Notes: generated from the sequence alone by a model not told the origin. A stretch of 36,594 bases of DNA from Terrabacter tumescens (GCF_014646815.1 NZ_BMNZ01000005.1:143777-180370); one strand, 5' to 3'. Shown: positions 1 through 7,779, counted from the first letter of the stretch. Made by a program: numbers and translations.

Positions 1-3
1 TCA

Positions 4-58
4 ACGAAGCCGCTGGTCATCCCCCTGTTGACCAGCGGCTTCGTCCTTTTCGAAGGAC
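4..58. terminator. Strong hairpin terminator plus second small hairpin at the left end
   Basis: Bases 4-19 and 29-44 form a perfect 16-bp stem with a 9-base loop, followed on the plus strand by CCTTTT. This is a classic intrinsic terminator for transcription entering from the left. A second hairpin, GTCCTT-TTCG-AAGGAC (43-58), shares two bases with the first, so the two are partly exclusive. If an intact tRNA gene lies just outside the window, this would be the terminator the island supplies to it after integration. That role is inferred. Confidence 0.7.
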
Positions 59-103
59 CTGACTGGCTCTCTCGGGCTGTCCCTTTTGTCGCCCAACGCG
101 CAC

Positions 104-127
104 GTTGATAGCAGCGCTGATAGCAAC
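104..127. repeat. Left copy of a 24-bp terminal motif, probable integrase/excisionase site
   Basis: The motif reads GTTGATAGC-N5-TGATAGCAAC and contains two TGATAGC direct repeats exactly 12 bases apart. The same motif, in the same orientation, recurs at 36400-36423. The copies differ only in the 5-base middle (AGCGC here, GCTTC at the right). It lies a few bases past the integrase stop codon. The position next to int and near both ends fits arm-type binding sites of a tyrosine recombinase. This is inference from repetition and position. Confidence 0.6.
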
Positions 128-132
128 GTCCA

Positions 133-1260
133 TCAGGCGAGCCTCTCCCCGAGCAACTGGAGGGCCTTTCGCTTCTCGTCCAGCGACGTGTGGGCGTAGA
201 TCGTCATCGTCACGTCGATGGCGCTGTGGCCCACGATCTCCTGGACGATGTGCGGCGCGACTCCCTCGGTCAGTAAAAGCGTCACGCATGTGTGCCTCAA
301 GTCGTGAAACCGAGGCAGCGGCTCGGGCAGGACCGTGCGCACCCGGTACCAGCTGCGGCGCAGGTTGTCCGGCTCCATCGGGGTGCCCACCTTTGAGGCG
401 AACACCATGTCCGAGTCGTGCCAGTCGGGACCGGCTGCCAGCCGTTCCTTGCCCTGTGCGAGCTTGTGCGCCTTGAGTGCCTCGACGACCGGGGACGGCA
501 GCGGAACTGTACGTCTGGACTTGCGGGTCTTGGGCGCCTTGAGCTGCAGCTGGCCACCTACACGTTGGAGGCTCTGCACGACCTGGAGAGACTCGGCCTC
601 GAGGTCGACGTGCTGCCACTGCAGGCCCAGGAGCTCGCCCCGGCGAAGCCCTAGGTAGAGCGCAACGACGTAGAGAGCATGCAGCCGCTCCGACTTCGCC
701 GCCTCCAACAGCTTCTTCGCCTCGTCAGGGTTGAGCCCATGGCCGACGACGTACTCGGGTGCCGGGATTTGCACTAGCTTGGCGACGTTGCGGGTCAGGA
801 GCTCGTCGCGCATCGCGTTCTGCAGGCCGGCGCGCAGGACCGCGTGCGCGAACTGGACGCCACGGCGTTGCATGCCCTTGGCCGCGAGGTGCTGACACAT
901 GAGCCGGACGTCGCGGACGGTCAGGGCGCGGAGCTTCTTGTTGCCGATGAGTGGGCCCAGGTGCAACCGCACGACGAGCTCGTACCCCTGGTAGGTCTTG
1001 GGCGCTCGGTTCGGTTTGACCACCGTGTCGAGCCAGTGCTCGAGGTACGCCTGGACGGTCCAGTTCTCGACGGAGACGCGGACGCCGGCGTCGAACTCCT
1101 TCTGCAGGTCGCCCAGCTTCTTGCGGGCCTCTGCGCGTGTGCGGCCATAGACCACGACGCGCTTGCGGCCGCCGGTGTTGGTGTCTGCGTATGTCGCGCC
1201 GACCCATCGGCCCTGCTTCGTCTCGTAGACCGACCCTTCCCCGTTGGCACGCCGACTCAT
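133..1260 (-). CDS. int: Tyrosine recombinase (integrase)
   Basis: This 375-residue site-specific recombinase would integrate and excise the island at a tRNA gene. The catalytic set is present: Arg206 in the GLRRGE motif, His319 and Arg322 in FHDLRHT, His345 in GHS and the nucleophile Tyr355 in MTIYAHT. The N-terminal half has the basic arm-binding and SAM-like core-binding regions of phage-type integrases. The start ATG at 1260 (MSRRANGEG) overlaps the excisionase stop as ATGA, so the two are translationally coupled. A longer reading frame extends upstream but would run through the excisionase gene. The stop lies close to a 24-bp terminal motif. Length and motifs look intact. Its location at one end, with a tRNA 3' part at the other, is the usual AICE arrangement. 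Confidence 0.95.
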   Translation of the reverse strand: MSRRANGEGSVYETKQGRWVGATYADTNTGGRKRVVVYGRTRAEARKKLGDLQKEFDAGVRVSVENWTVQAYLEHWLDTVVKPNRAPKTYQGYELVVRLHLGPLIGNKKLRALTVRDVRLMCQHLAAKGMQRRGVQFAHAVLRAGLQNAMRDELLTRNVAKLVQIPAPEYVVGHGLNPDEAKKLLEAAKSERLHALYVVALYLGLRRGELLGLQWQHVDLEAESLQVVQSLQRVGGQLQLKAPKTRKSRRTVPLPSPVVEALKAHKLAQGKERLAAGPDWHDSDMVFASKVGTPMEPDNLRRSWYRVRTVLPEPLPRFHDLRHTCVTLLLTEGVAPHIVQEIVGHSAIDVTMTIYAHTSLDEKRKALQLLGERLA

Positions 1261-1436
1261 GCCGACTCCTCGACCATGCGCTTGACCATCTCCTCGCATG
1301 CCTGGACGGGCACGAGACGGCGCCGGCCAATCTTGATCGACGCCAGGATGCGCATCCGCATCAGGTCGTAGATCGTCGACCTTGTGACGCCGAGGATCTC
1401 GGCCGCCTCCTCTGGACTCAACAGCAGCTTCTCCAC
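1257..1436 (-). CDS. xis: Excisionase / MerR-type helix-turn-helix protein
   Basis: This 59-residue protein is almost entirely one winged helix-turn-helix of the HTH_17/excisionase type. SPEEAAEILGVTRSTIYDLM is the helix-turn-helix and the following KIGRRRLVP is the wing. Such proteins bend DNA and steer the integrase towards excision. I chose GTG at 1436 because GAGAGGTGA lies five bases upstream. A GTG at 1445 is the alternative. The open frame continues far upstream, but that part is low-complexity shadow of the rep region. The last codons overlap int by ATGA, which is the standard xis-int pair of actinobacterial integrative elements. Confidence 0.88.
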   Translation of the reverse strand: MEKLLLSPEEAAEILGVTRSTIYDLMRMRILASIKIGRRRLVPVQACEEMVKRMVEESA

Positions 1437-1485
1437 TCCACTCACCTCTCCCAGTTGGATTCCTTGTCGTGCGGGCTTCGAACCG

Positions 1486-2865
1486 TCAGTTGGCTCGTGC
1501 CATTGCGGCGGATCGCACGGCCTCGGCGGCTTGATCGAGCTGCAGGTAGCCGCGGCCGACGTAGACGAAGCTCGACACGAGCTCGAAACCCTCGGGAGCC
1601 GTCTCGTCGAGGACCTCTCGGATGTCTGCGTCAGGGTCGAGCGCTGCGGTCCGCGCCCGGAAGAGTCGTCGCGCACGCCGGATCTGTCCGAACGTCACGG
1701 AGTAGCGCCGCGACTTGGTGATCGGGTGGCCGCGGTAGCCCAGCGTGGAGTAGCGGTCGGCGATCCGGGCGTAGTCATCGCCCTCCCGGCTCAGCGCCTC
1801 GGCAGCTTGGATGATTCGCACGACGTGGGGCGTCGCCCCGAGCAGACGAGCATGCACGGCTGACCCGACCGTGCTGGGCAGCCCGAAGTCCTCGGTCGTC
1901 TTTGTCAGGTACTTGGCCAGGTAGGCGGCGACCTGTTCGGGGTGGACGCGGCTGCCTCGGCGGCCGGAGTCGCGACCCGCCCCGTCGCTGATCGTGCGTG
2001 CGTCTGCCTGCCTACCCCAGCGAAGCCGGTATGAGGCACTGTCACGCAGTGGAGTCGAGTCGAGGTATACCGCGGCGGCGGATGCCGCGACAGACGCCTC
2101 GAGTTCGGCAATGGTGAGCGGCAGCGAGCAGGCTGGTCCGTCAGGGCCGGCGGGGCCGTCGAGCCGAATCGGTGCGTGGACGTGGACGAGGCCGCGGGCC
2201 TGGAACTCGACGACCTTCGAGTACGAGATCCGACAGGCCCTGCGGAATTGGGTGATTTTGAGACCGGCGCGTTTTGCAAGGTCCCGTTGCAGAGCGATGG
2301 TGAAGCGCCGACACAGCTCGGGCGCGTGCCACTGCCACAGAACGTGTCCGAGGTAGTCGTAGCATTCCCAGCACAGGGGCTGACCAACCTGCCGGTCGTC
2401 GAGCGCATGACGCTTGCGGCACCACTGAGGACGGCCATGCGCGCACACGGGGCTGTCACGCCGCGCGCGGCAGGGGCCTTTGTCCCGCACCCCATGCACA
2501 GGCCCGAACGAGGGAGCGGTAAGCGTGACGAAGGTGCAGGGTCGGTCAGCGACCGACTCGGGCACACCCTTTCCACCCGCGAGACCGCACATGAGTAGGT
2601 GCCAGGCATCGCCTTTGTACTCCCGACTGCAGGTCGGACACACGCTGGCACGACGGTTGTTGCACCTGACGTACGTGTGTCCGTCGAGTTCTCCGGCGGA
2701 GCTGTACAGGGTCTGCACCTCGCCGGTGGCGGTGTTCACCATTTGCTTCGAGCCCTGCAGGCGCACCGGGCGCGCACAGCCAGAAGCGCGCCGTTCGGCT
2801 GACTCGAGCCCGGCTGAGCCCAGGAGCGAGTCAGATGGTCCCGAGTCGCGACGTGTCGCACTCAT
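1486..2865 (-). CDS. RepSA-like rolling-circle replication initiator
   Basis: This 459-residue protein resembles the RepSA replication initiators of pSAM2-type elements. It would nick the excised circle at a double-strand origin and start rolling-circle replication. Visible signs are a Cys-rich N-terminal segment (CPTC near residue 77), the FVTLTAP motif, the metal-binding HUH pair His228-Val-His230 in LVHVHAPIRLDG, and YLAKYLTKT near residues 313-321, which holds the candidate nucleophilic tyrosines. The start ATG at 2865 follows the ribosome site GAGGGG. It sits between whiB and xis in the minus-strand maintenance operon. No separate relaxase was recognised in the window, so this HUH enzyme may also nick for transfer (inference). 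Confidence 0.87.
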   Translation of the reverse strand: MSATRRDSGPSDSLLGSAGLESAERRASGCARPVRLQGSKQMVNTATGEVQTLYSSAGELDGHTYVRCNNRRASVCPTCSREYKGDAWHLLMCGLAGGKGVPESVADRPCTFVTLTAPSFGPVHGVRDKGPCRARRDSPVCAHGRPQWCRKRHALDDRQVGQPLCWECYDYLGHVLWQWHAPELCRRFTIALQRDLAKRAGLKITQFRRACRISYSKVVEFQARGLVHVHAPIRLDGPAGPDGPACSLPLTIAELEASVAASAAAVYLDSTPLRDSASYRLRWGRQADARTISDGAGRDSGRRGSRVHPEQVAAYLAKYLTKTTEDFGLPSTVGSAVHARLLGATPHVVRIIQAAEALSREGDDYARIADRYSTLGYRGHPITKSRRYSVTFGQIRRARRLFRARTAALDPDADIREVLDETAPEGFELVSSFVYVGRGYLQLDQAAEAVRSAAMARAN

Positions 2866-2919
2866 GCTCGCCCCTCGACATCGAGCGCTCGTGGCTAGCT
2901 TCCTCGGGCAGCGGCTTCA

Positions 2920-3360
2920 TCAGGCCGCTCCCTGCTGATCAGTCTGGGTGCGGCGACGGAGGCCGGCGGAGAGGACGTCCCCGAGTGCATGGCCTCGCAT
3001 CAGCCGGCCTTCAAGTGGCCGACGCTGGCTGGGGGTGAGTCCACCGCTGATGCCGTATTCCTCACGGAAGACCAGAGCGGAAGCGAGGCACATCGCTCGG
3101 ACTGGGCACTCATGGCAGAGCGAGATGGCACGCCGAGCCGACGAGGTGTCGGACTCCTGGAACCACAGCTCAGGGTCGACGCTCGAGCAGATCGCATCGC
3201 GCATCCACGTCGGCTCGAGGAGCGACTGCAGACTCGGCCCACGCTTCGTGTTCAGGCATTTGATCGGCTGGCCGTAGTCACGCAACCAGTTTCCGGGAGT
3301 CGCCTGGGCCCGGACGTAGGCCATGGGTTGGCGGTGCTGGGTCGTCGCTCGCACACTCAT
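2920..3360 (-). CDS. WhiB-family iron-sulfur regulator
   Basis: This 146-residue protein has the WhiB signature. An isolated Cys in DAICSS is followed by LCHECPVRAMC (Cys-x2-Cys-x5-Cys) to ligate a 4Fe-4S cluster. Then come the turn GISGGL (usually G-V/I-W-G-G, so the Trp is replaced) and a basic tail PSQRR for DNA or sigma-factor contact. WhiB proteins are confined to Actinobacteria and their phages and act as redox-sensitive transcription partners of sigma factors. The ATG at 3360 overlaps the preceding gene's stop (ATGA). The N-terminal extension of about 50 residues before the first Cys is longer than usual, so an internal start is possible. It probably regulates the island's own transfer or maintenance genes. 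Confidence 0.9.
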   Translation of the reverse strand: MSVRATTQHRQPMAYVRAQATPGNWLRDYGQPIKCLNTKRGPSLQSLLEPTWMRDAICSSVDPELWFQESDTSSARRAISLCHECPVRAMCLASALVFREEYGISGGLTPSQRRPLEGRLMRGHALGDVLSAGLRRRTQTDQQGAA

Positions 3361-3764
3361 GACGCCTCCAAGGTGTTGGTCGGCGGGTAATAGCCCTGCC
3401 GGCTGATGTCGGTCTGCGCGAAGTCGAGCACCTCACCAAGACGACTTGCGTGTCCGGCCGCGACGCGCATGCTGTCCATGGCGTAGGCGACGCTCTCCTC
3501 GGGGTTGCCGCCGTCCTCCTCGAAAACCGCGTAGACCGCCAACGAGGAGGCCAGGGAACGTGCAAGCTGGCGAAGCGCTTGCTCGAGGCCGTAGCCGAGG
3601 CACTTGAGATCGCCAAGGATCTCGAACATCTGTGGCGCCGGAATCGCGGGCGATCCCACTGTCAGATGGTTGATGCCACGGATGGCTTCGGTCGCGGCAT
3701 GGGCGAGCTCGCACTCCTCCGCGCCTGCCGGCCCTGTCGGCTGTTGCATGTCGTTCGTCGTCAT
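3357..3764 (-). CDS. Small helical protein of unknown function
   Basis: I do not recognise this 135-residue acidic, Ala-rich protein. It is predicted mostly helical, without membrane segments or Cys clusters. The centre (APQMFEILGDLKCLGYGLEQ) and following ALRQLARSL look like an amphipathic helical pair. It overlaps the FtsK-like gene upstream and whiB downstream by ATGA at both ends, so it is made stoichiometrically with them. A partner of the translocase or a structural protein of the transfer machinery is possible, but that is only position-based inference. Confidence 0.75.
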   Translation of the reverse strand: MTTNDMQQPTGPAGAEECELAHAATEAIRGINHLTVGSPAIPAPQMFEILGDLKCLGYGLEQALRQLARSLASSLAVYAVFEEDGGNPEESVAYAMDSMRVAAGHASRLGEVLDFAQTDISRQGYYPPTNTLEAS

Positions 3765-5281
3765 GAGGGGCCTCCTTCAGGAGTGGGCCGCATCGTCGCC
3801 GGCAGGTCTGCCGTGGTCAGAACGGGCTCACCAGTTTTGTGGGTGTTGGTCCGGTTCGCCCGTTGAGTAGTGACGCCGTCCACCAGGCGAGCGATGGCCT
3901 GGTCGTCGAGGTATGCGGCACGGACGCGAAGGATCTCCCGCGTGCCGTCGGTGCGGACGTACGCGACCCCAGGAGTCAGCTCGCTGATCTCGTCGGCTCG
4001 CGCGCCGTCGTCGCGAGCGGAGTCGCCCAGGACCATGGCGACCTGGACGGGGTTGTCCAACCGCATGGCAACCCGCGTCGGGAAGAGGTCTCGCCACCCG
4101 ACGATGTCCTTGCCTGGGTCCTGCACTGCAGCGACAACGGTGATCCCACAGGCCCTGCCCTGCGTCAGGAGCAGCCCGAGGGCCGTGTCGATGCGCCGGG
4201 TCACTGAGCGGTCTGCAAACGCCGTTAGGGTCGCCAGCTCGTCCAGGATTGCGATGATGTGCGGCGACTCCGCGGTCCGCTGGTGGAGTCGGGCACCGGA
4301 GTCAGCCAGATCCTTCGATCGGGCGTCCTTGACCTCGACCAGGTCCTCGAGGAGACGACACATGTCCTCGGGCGAAGCGTCCTCGTAGCGGCTGAACAGC
4401 GCGCGGCCGGGACGAAGTTCCATCCCGCCCTTCGGGTCGACAGCCCAGATCTGCACGTCCTCACTGGCCAGACCGCGCGAGACTCCTTGCAGAAGTGACC
4501 ACAGGACCGAGCTCTTTCCGGCACCAGTAGCGCCCGCGACCAGAAGATGCGTGCCGGCCAGCTTCAACTGCCAACCCGTCCCGTCCTCGCAGGCTCCGAC
4601 CGGTACCGCGGCCAGGTCGACGAGGCCCATCGAAGGCAACGGGTCGACGACACCGCGAAGCGTGTCTCTGCGTGCCAGTTCGAGCCAGCAGCGCCCGGGG
4701 CGATCCGCCCGAACCCGTGCATGAAGACACCCGGTTGCGTGGGCGATCGCCTCCGCGCGGGCGGCGACGTCGGCCGGGACCAACCCATTGGGCAGACGCA
4801 ACAGCAGTCGGTCCGTGCCGTGACCCGTGGCGCGGACCCTGAGGACGCGGACGGAGCCATCGGTAGACCGGCGCCCACCCACACGTCCGCTGCGCCCGCG
4901 CTGCCCGGGATAAACGACGAGATCTACGCTCCGGGCAATGCGTGGCCAACGGACTCGGTAGTAGGGGGAACGGATCAGCGTCAGCAGGCGCACTGCGACA
5001 TACCGTCTGTAGCTGGTCGGGTGCCACAGGCGCCAGACGGCGAGGCCGAGGGTGATCGCGACAAGACCAAGGGACAAGCTGCGCCACCCGAAAAAGAGCA
5101 GCCATCCAATGGCCACGAGGGCAGCGCCAGCCTGGAGCGGGAAGCGAACCAAGGCCGTCAGCGTGGCCACGACCGCGCGGACGAGGCCCCAGCCGCTCCA
5201 AAGGATCGCCTCTAGTGCGATGGCCGGAATGTCGTCGCTGCCGAGCAGCCCCTCCTGTCGGTTGCGATCACGGTGGCTCAT
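3761..5281 (-). CDS. FtsK/SpoIIIE-type DNA translocase (TraB/TcpA-like)
   Basis: This 506-residue membrane-anchored ATPase would pump the island's DNA during conjugation. The N-terminus (residues about 15-90) has hydrophobic membrane segments. The motor domain has Walker A GATGAGKSS (Lys256) and Walker B ILDELATL (Asp347-Glu348). LLTQGRACGITVVAAVQDP matches the FtsK region after Walker B. The start ATG at 5281 (MSHRDRNRQEG) overlaps the upstream stop as ATGA. A longer frame from 5509 would overlap the upstream gene. In Streptomyces AICEs one such protein (TraB/TraSA) moves double-stranded DNA alone. In Tn916/ICEBs1 the homologous TcpA/ConQ couples single-stranded DNA to a VirB4-based channel. 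Because a VirB4 operon is also present here, the second role is a real option. Confidence 0.92.
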   Translation of the reverse strand: MSHRDRNRQEGLLGSDDIPAIALEAILWSGWGLVRAVVATLTALVRFPLQAGAALVAIGWLLFFGWRSLSLGLVAITLGLAVWRLWHPTSYRRYVAVRLLTLIRSPYYRVRWPRIARSVDLVVYPGQRGRSGRVGGRRSTDGSVRVLRVRATGHGTDRLLLRLPNGLVPADVAARAEAIAHATGCLHARVRADRPGRCWLELARRDTLRGVVDPLPSMGLVDLAAVPVGACEDGTGWQLKLAGTHLLVAGATGAGKSSVLWSLLQGVSRGLASEDVQIWAVDPKGGMELRPGRALFSRYEDASPEDMCRLLEDLVEVKDARSKDLADSGARLHQRTAESPHIIAILDELATLTAFADRSVTRRIDTALGLLLTQGRACGITVVAAVQDPGKDIVGWRDLFPTRVAMRLDNPVQVAMVLGDSARDDGARADEISELTPGVAYVRTDGTREILRVRAAYLDDQAIARLVDGVTTQRANRTNTHKTGEPVLTTADLPATMRPTPEGGPS

Positions 5282-5541
5282 CGGCGTACCTCTCTGAGGA
5301 GCGCGCGACGAGTTACGCCGATCTCCATCACCATGAAGCTCATGGCGTCGGACAGCCGGCGGCATACGTCTTGAAGCTCCTCGTTGGGCGCGCCCCTTAG
5401 GCGTCGGGCGAACCGTGCGTAATCCGCCGCTGCGTCGATCGCATCCCGCTGGAGTGCGCTCATCGCCTCCTCGAGGGCCGAGTTCGACACGTCGAGAAAG
5501 CTGCTCCACTCCGGAGCCGTCCCGAGGTCCCGGACAGTCAT
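5278..5541 (-). CDS. Small coiled protein, paralogue of its upstream neighbour
   Basis: This 87-residue hypothetical protein starts at ATG 5541 (MTVRDLG) after a GAGG site. It overlaps the stop of the preceding gene and the start of the translocase gene by ATGA. The second half (RRLRGAPNEELQDVCRRLSD, then repeated hydrophobic helices and a basic tail) aligns with the same part of the upstream 83-residue protein (AAFRDAPDDELLLSIRSATR). The pair therefore arose by tandem duplication. There is no catalytic motif and no membrane segment. Close coupling to the DNA pump suggests a structural or regulatory transfer role. Confidence 0.72.
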   Translation of the reverse strand: MTVRDLGTAPEWSSFLDVSNSALEEAMSALQRDAIDAAADYARFARRLRGAPNEELQDVCRRLSDAMSFMVMEIGVTRRALLREVRR

Positions 5542-5789
5542 GCTGAACCTCGGCTGATCTGCCGGATGGCGATCTGCAGGCATTCGACCGCTTGTGTCAT
5601 CGACCTCGTGGCGGACCTGATCGACAGGAGCAGCTCGTCGTCGGGTGCATCCCTGAACGCTGCGTAGAGGGCACGGAGCTCCTCCTCCATGTCCTGGAGC
5701 CGGCGCAGACGTTGCTGAAGAGCGCGATCGACGAAACCGTGGTGGACGCCGAACGCTTCAGCCCATGCAGTGGAGTCAGCCGTGTACAT
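5538..5789 (-). CDS. Small coiled protein, paralogue of its downstream neighbour
   Basis: This 83-residue hypothetical protein starts at ATG 5789, about 14 bases after the Pra-like gene stops. It is rich in Leu, Arg and Glu, consistent with a helical coiled coil (ALQQRLRRLQDMEEELRALY). The shared A-F/L-R-x-A-P-x-x-E-L core pairs it with the next gene. No function is recognised. It belongs to the minus-strand maintenance/transfer operon by position. Confidence 0.7.
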   Translation of the reverse strand: MYTADSTAWAEAFGVHHGFVDRALQQRLRRLQDMEEELRALYAAFRDAPDDELLLSIRSATRSMTQAVECLQIAIRQISRGSA

Positions 5790-5803
5790 CCCACGTCACC
5801 GGC

Positions 5804-6289
5804 CTACGCGGCCTTGTTCGGCGGGGTGGCTGTCTGCGATGGCTGGCTGTCGGTTGCCTTGCTCGCTGCCGACTTGCCCGGGGCGGACATGCCATCTGCA
5901 CGCAGGGACCAGGCGGCCTGAGCCGCGCAGCGGTGTGACCGACCGTCCTCGGGGGGCCGGCACTTCGACGAATCCACCCACAGGGTCGCGGTCAGGTTCT
6001 CAAACACGACACTCGTGAACGGGGACGTGCCGTCGCCGGCCGGCGGAACCGGCTGGACCTTGGCGAGCATCTTGACCGACACGGTACGGTCCTTCTTCCG
6101 TGCTTCGGGGTCAGCGTCGATGACGTCGATCGACCACATGGGAAGGCCTGTGTCAGCGTCGATCTGCTGGACGCGGTTCTCCCTTGTGGAGCGGTCAAAG
6201 TCGATGACCGGAACGACCTCCGACACGATGTACGCGCCGTGAGGAAACACCTCGTCGTGGCCGAGCTTGAGCTTGCGTGCGACTGCCAT
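5804..6289 (-). CDS. Pra-like replication/integration/excision activator (AICE-conserved protein)
   Basis: This 161-residue protein resembles the actinomycete family usually annotated as 'plasmid replication, integration and excision activator'. Typical parts are an N-terminal HGAYIVSEVVPVIDFDRS strand region, the GLPMWSIDVIDADPEARK block, a KVQPVPP segment and a C-terminal SLRADGM. These suggest a compact beta-rich domain of about 130 residues followed by a disordered Ser/Pro/Ala tail. It is the first gene of the minus-strand block and starts at ATG 6289, next to the palindromes at 6315-6359. In pSAM2 the Pra protein switches on rep, xis and int. Whether this protein activates transcription or binds DNA directly cannot be told from sequence. 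Confidence 0.7.
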   Translation of the reverse strand: MAVARKLKLGHDEVFPHGAYIVSEVVPVIDFDRSTRENRVQQIDADTGLPMWSIDVIDADPEARKKDRTVSVKMLAKVQPVPPAGDGTSPFTSVVFENLTATLWVDSSKCRPPEDGRSHRCAAQAAWSLRADGMSAPGKSAASKATDSQPSQTATPPNKAA

Positions 6290-6314
6290 CTCGATCTCCT
6301 CAGACTGGCAACGA

Positions 6315-6359
6315 TGCCCTATGCATCACTGCATAGGGCAATGCTATGCACATGTGCAT
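6315..6359. promoter_or_regulatory. Two adjacent palindromes, probable operator of the maintenance operon
   Basis: TGCCCTATGCA (6315-6325) and TGCATAGGGCA (6330-6340) are perfect 11-base inverted arms around four bases. ATGCACATGTGCAT (6346-6359) is a perfect 14-bp palindrome six bases further on. Both share TATGCA/TGCAT half-sites. They sit between the divergent Pra-like gene (starts 6289) and the CoiA-like gene (starts 6490), where a repressor could control both. Regulators encoded in the window that could bind here include the XRE-type proteins and the HTH protein at 22274-22561. No KorSA/GntR repressor was found. Confidence 0.6.
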
Positions 6360-6489
6360 GAATCGCGCGAAGAGACGTCTGCATCTGCGTGTCGGACCGA
6401 CCAGGATCAGCGGTAGGACCCACAAGGCCGGCTGTCATTTGTCAGCAATTTCCGGACACGGCCGCCCGGCCATGTGCACAGTTGACGTC

Positions 6490-7779
6490 ATGCCGCTGAC
6501 TGCGCTCCACGCGACCGCAGGCGCCCTTGACCTGACCGCGCCGGATGTGGGCGCGATTCCCTGGGAACAGTTCCATCGGACTCGCCCACGAGCTCCGCTG
6601 ACATGCCGGGAGTGCGGTCACGGGCTCCATGCGAAGGTGTCCCGTCTGGGCACGCGCTTCTTCGCGCATGACGCCGGAGCGCCGGAGTGTTCGCTGACCG
6701 GCGAGACGATGGCTCACCGCATGTTGAAGATGGAGCTTGCCACTGCGATTCGCTCAGCCGGGTGGCATGCCGAGCTCGAAGTCCCGGGCACGGGGTGGCG
6801 AGCCGATGTGTTGGCGACAAGTCCGGACGGCCAAACGCGGATGGCTTGGGAAGCGCAGCTGGCGTCGACCACCGCTCAAGATTTGACCAAGCGCACTGCG
6901 ACGATGGCGGCCGAAGGCGTCGACGTGTGCTGGGTCAGCGACAAGAACACTCCATGGATGGGGCAAGTGCCATCCATACAAGTGCGAAGTCCAGGCGGGA
7001 GCGAGCACGCGACGAACAGCGGCCTAGCTGTGATTGCTGGTCCTGCAGTCTTCGATCCGCTGTGGTGCGAACGCCTCCACCGCTGCCACCGAGTCAATAC
7101 GCCATATGGTCGACCTCCCGGACCGTGCGCCGGGCACGGCCATTGGACGGCACTTGGGCACCCGATGGATTTGCACCGTTTCGTTCAGCACGTCCTCAGA
7201 GGAGCCGTGAAGGCGGTTCGAAGCTCGACAGCCTTACACCTAGGGTTCGACCGTTACAACGCCGGTCCATACGTGTGGACCACCCACCCCCACTGGGCTG
7301 CCGAACAAAAGCAACTTCAGGCACAGGCCGCAAGGGATGCATGGGTCGCCGACCGCGGACCCCATTGGGACGCCATCCCGTCACAACGCGCCCTGCATGA
7401 GGCCGCCAAAGCCGCACTTCTGGCTCGACAGGCTGTCCTTCGTCCCCTAGCGGTGGAGTTTGTCGCTCAACAAGCCGGCGGCCCTGTCGGCGTTCGCGAC
7501 CCCGACCCGGATTGGGCGATGGGTACACCCCTGTACGTGGATGATCTCGCCCAAGCCGTCATCAGTCCCGTTGCGAGCCGGATCAACGACCAGATTAAGC
7601 AGCGCTTGGCGGCGGTGACCGTCATCGTTGCCAGCACGAAGGAGCGAAATCGCCTCGCCAAGGCATGCGCGGATGAGCAGCGATTTGAGCAGTTCGAGGT
7701 GGAAACAGCCGAGTCGATGAAGCCATCCACCGCGATCAGTGTCCAGAAAGCTTCAGGCCGCCTCTTTCTGCGCCACTGA
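6490..7779 (+). CDS. CoiA-like protein with PD-(D/E)XK nuclease domain
   Basis: This 429-residue protein resembles the competence protein CoiA family. Near the N-terminus a zinc-binding module has Cys39 and Cys42 (LTCRECG), His60 and Cys67. A PD-(D/E)XK nuclease core follows: Glu97, Asp106 in WRADVLAT, then MAWEAQLAS with Glu121-Ala-Gln123, the E-x-Q variant typical of CoiA. The remaining 250 residues are mostly helical and unrecognised. I chose ATG 6490 (MPLTALHATAGA) because the open frame upstream runs through the palindromic operator. ATG 6472 is an alternative. It is divergent from the Pra-like gene and could be controlled from the same operators. In an integrative element such a nuclease could serve DNA processing or defence. 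The role is not established. Confidence 0.72.
   Translation: MPLTALHATAGALDLTAPDVGAIPWEQFHRTRPRAPLTCRECGHGLHAKVSRLGTRFFAHDAGAPECSLTGETMAHRMLKMELATAIRSAGWHAELEVPGTGWRADVLATSPDGQTRMAWEAQLASTTAQDLTKRTATMAAEGVDVCWVSDKNTPWMGQVPSIQVRSPGGSEHATNSGLAVIAGPAVFDPLWCERLHRCHRVNTPYGRPPGPCAGHGHWTALGHPMDLHRFVQHVLRGAVKAVRSSTALHLGFDRYNAGPYVWTTHPHWAAEQKQLQAQAARDAWVADRGPHWDAIPSQRALHEAAKAALLARQAVLRPLAVEFVAQQAGGPVGVRDPDPDWAMGTPLYVDDLAQAVISPVASRINDQIKQRLAAVTVIVASTKERNRLAKACADEQRFEQFEVETAESMKPSTAISVQKASGRLFLRH

Noticed and set aside
1437-1676. N-terminal extension of the excisionase frame
   Set aside because: The extra 80 residues are Ser/Arg/Pro-rich and overlap the end of rep. The HTH domain and ribosome site support the short form.
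7743-7769. Inverted repeat CAGAAAG/CTTTCTG as terminator of the CoiA-like gene
   Set aside because: It lies inside the last codons of the gene, has a 13-base loop and no T-tract. The evidence is too weak.
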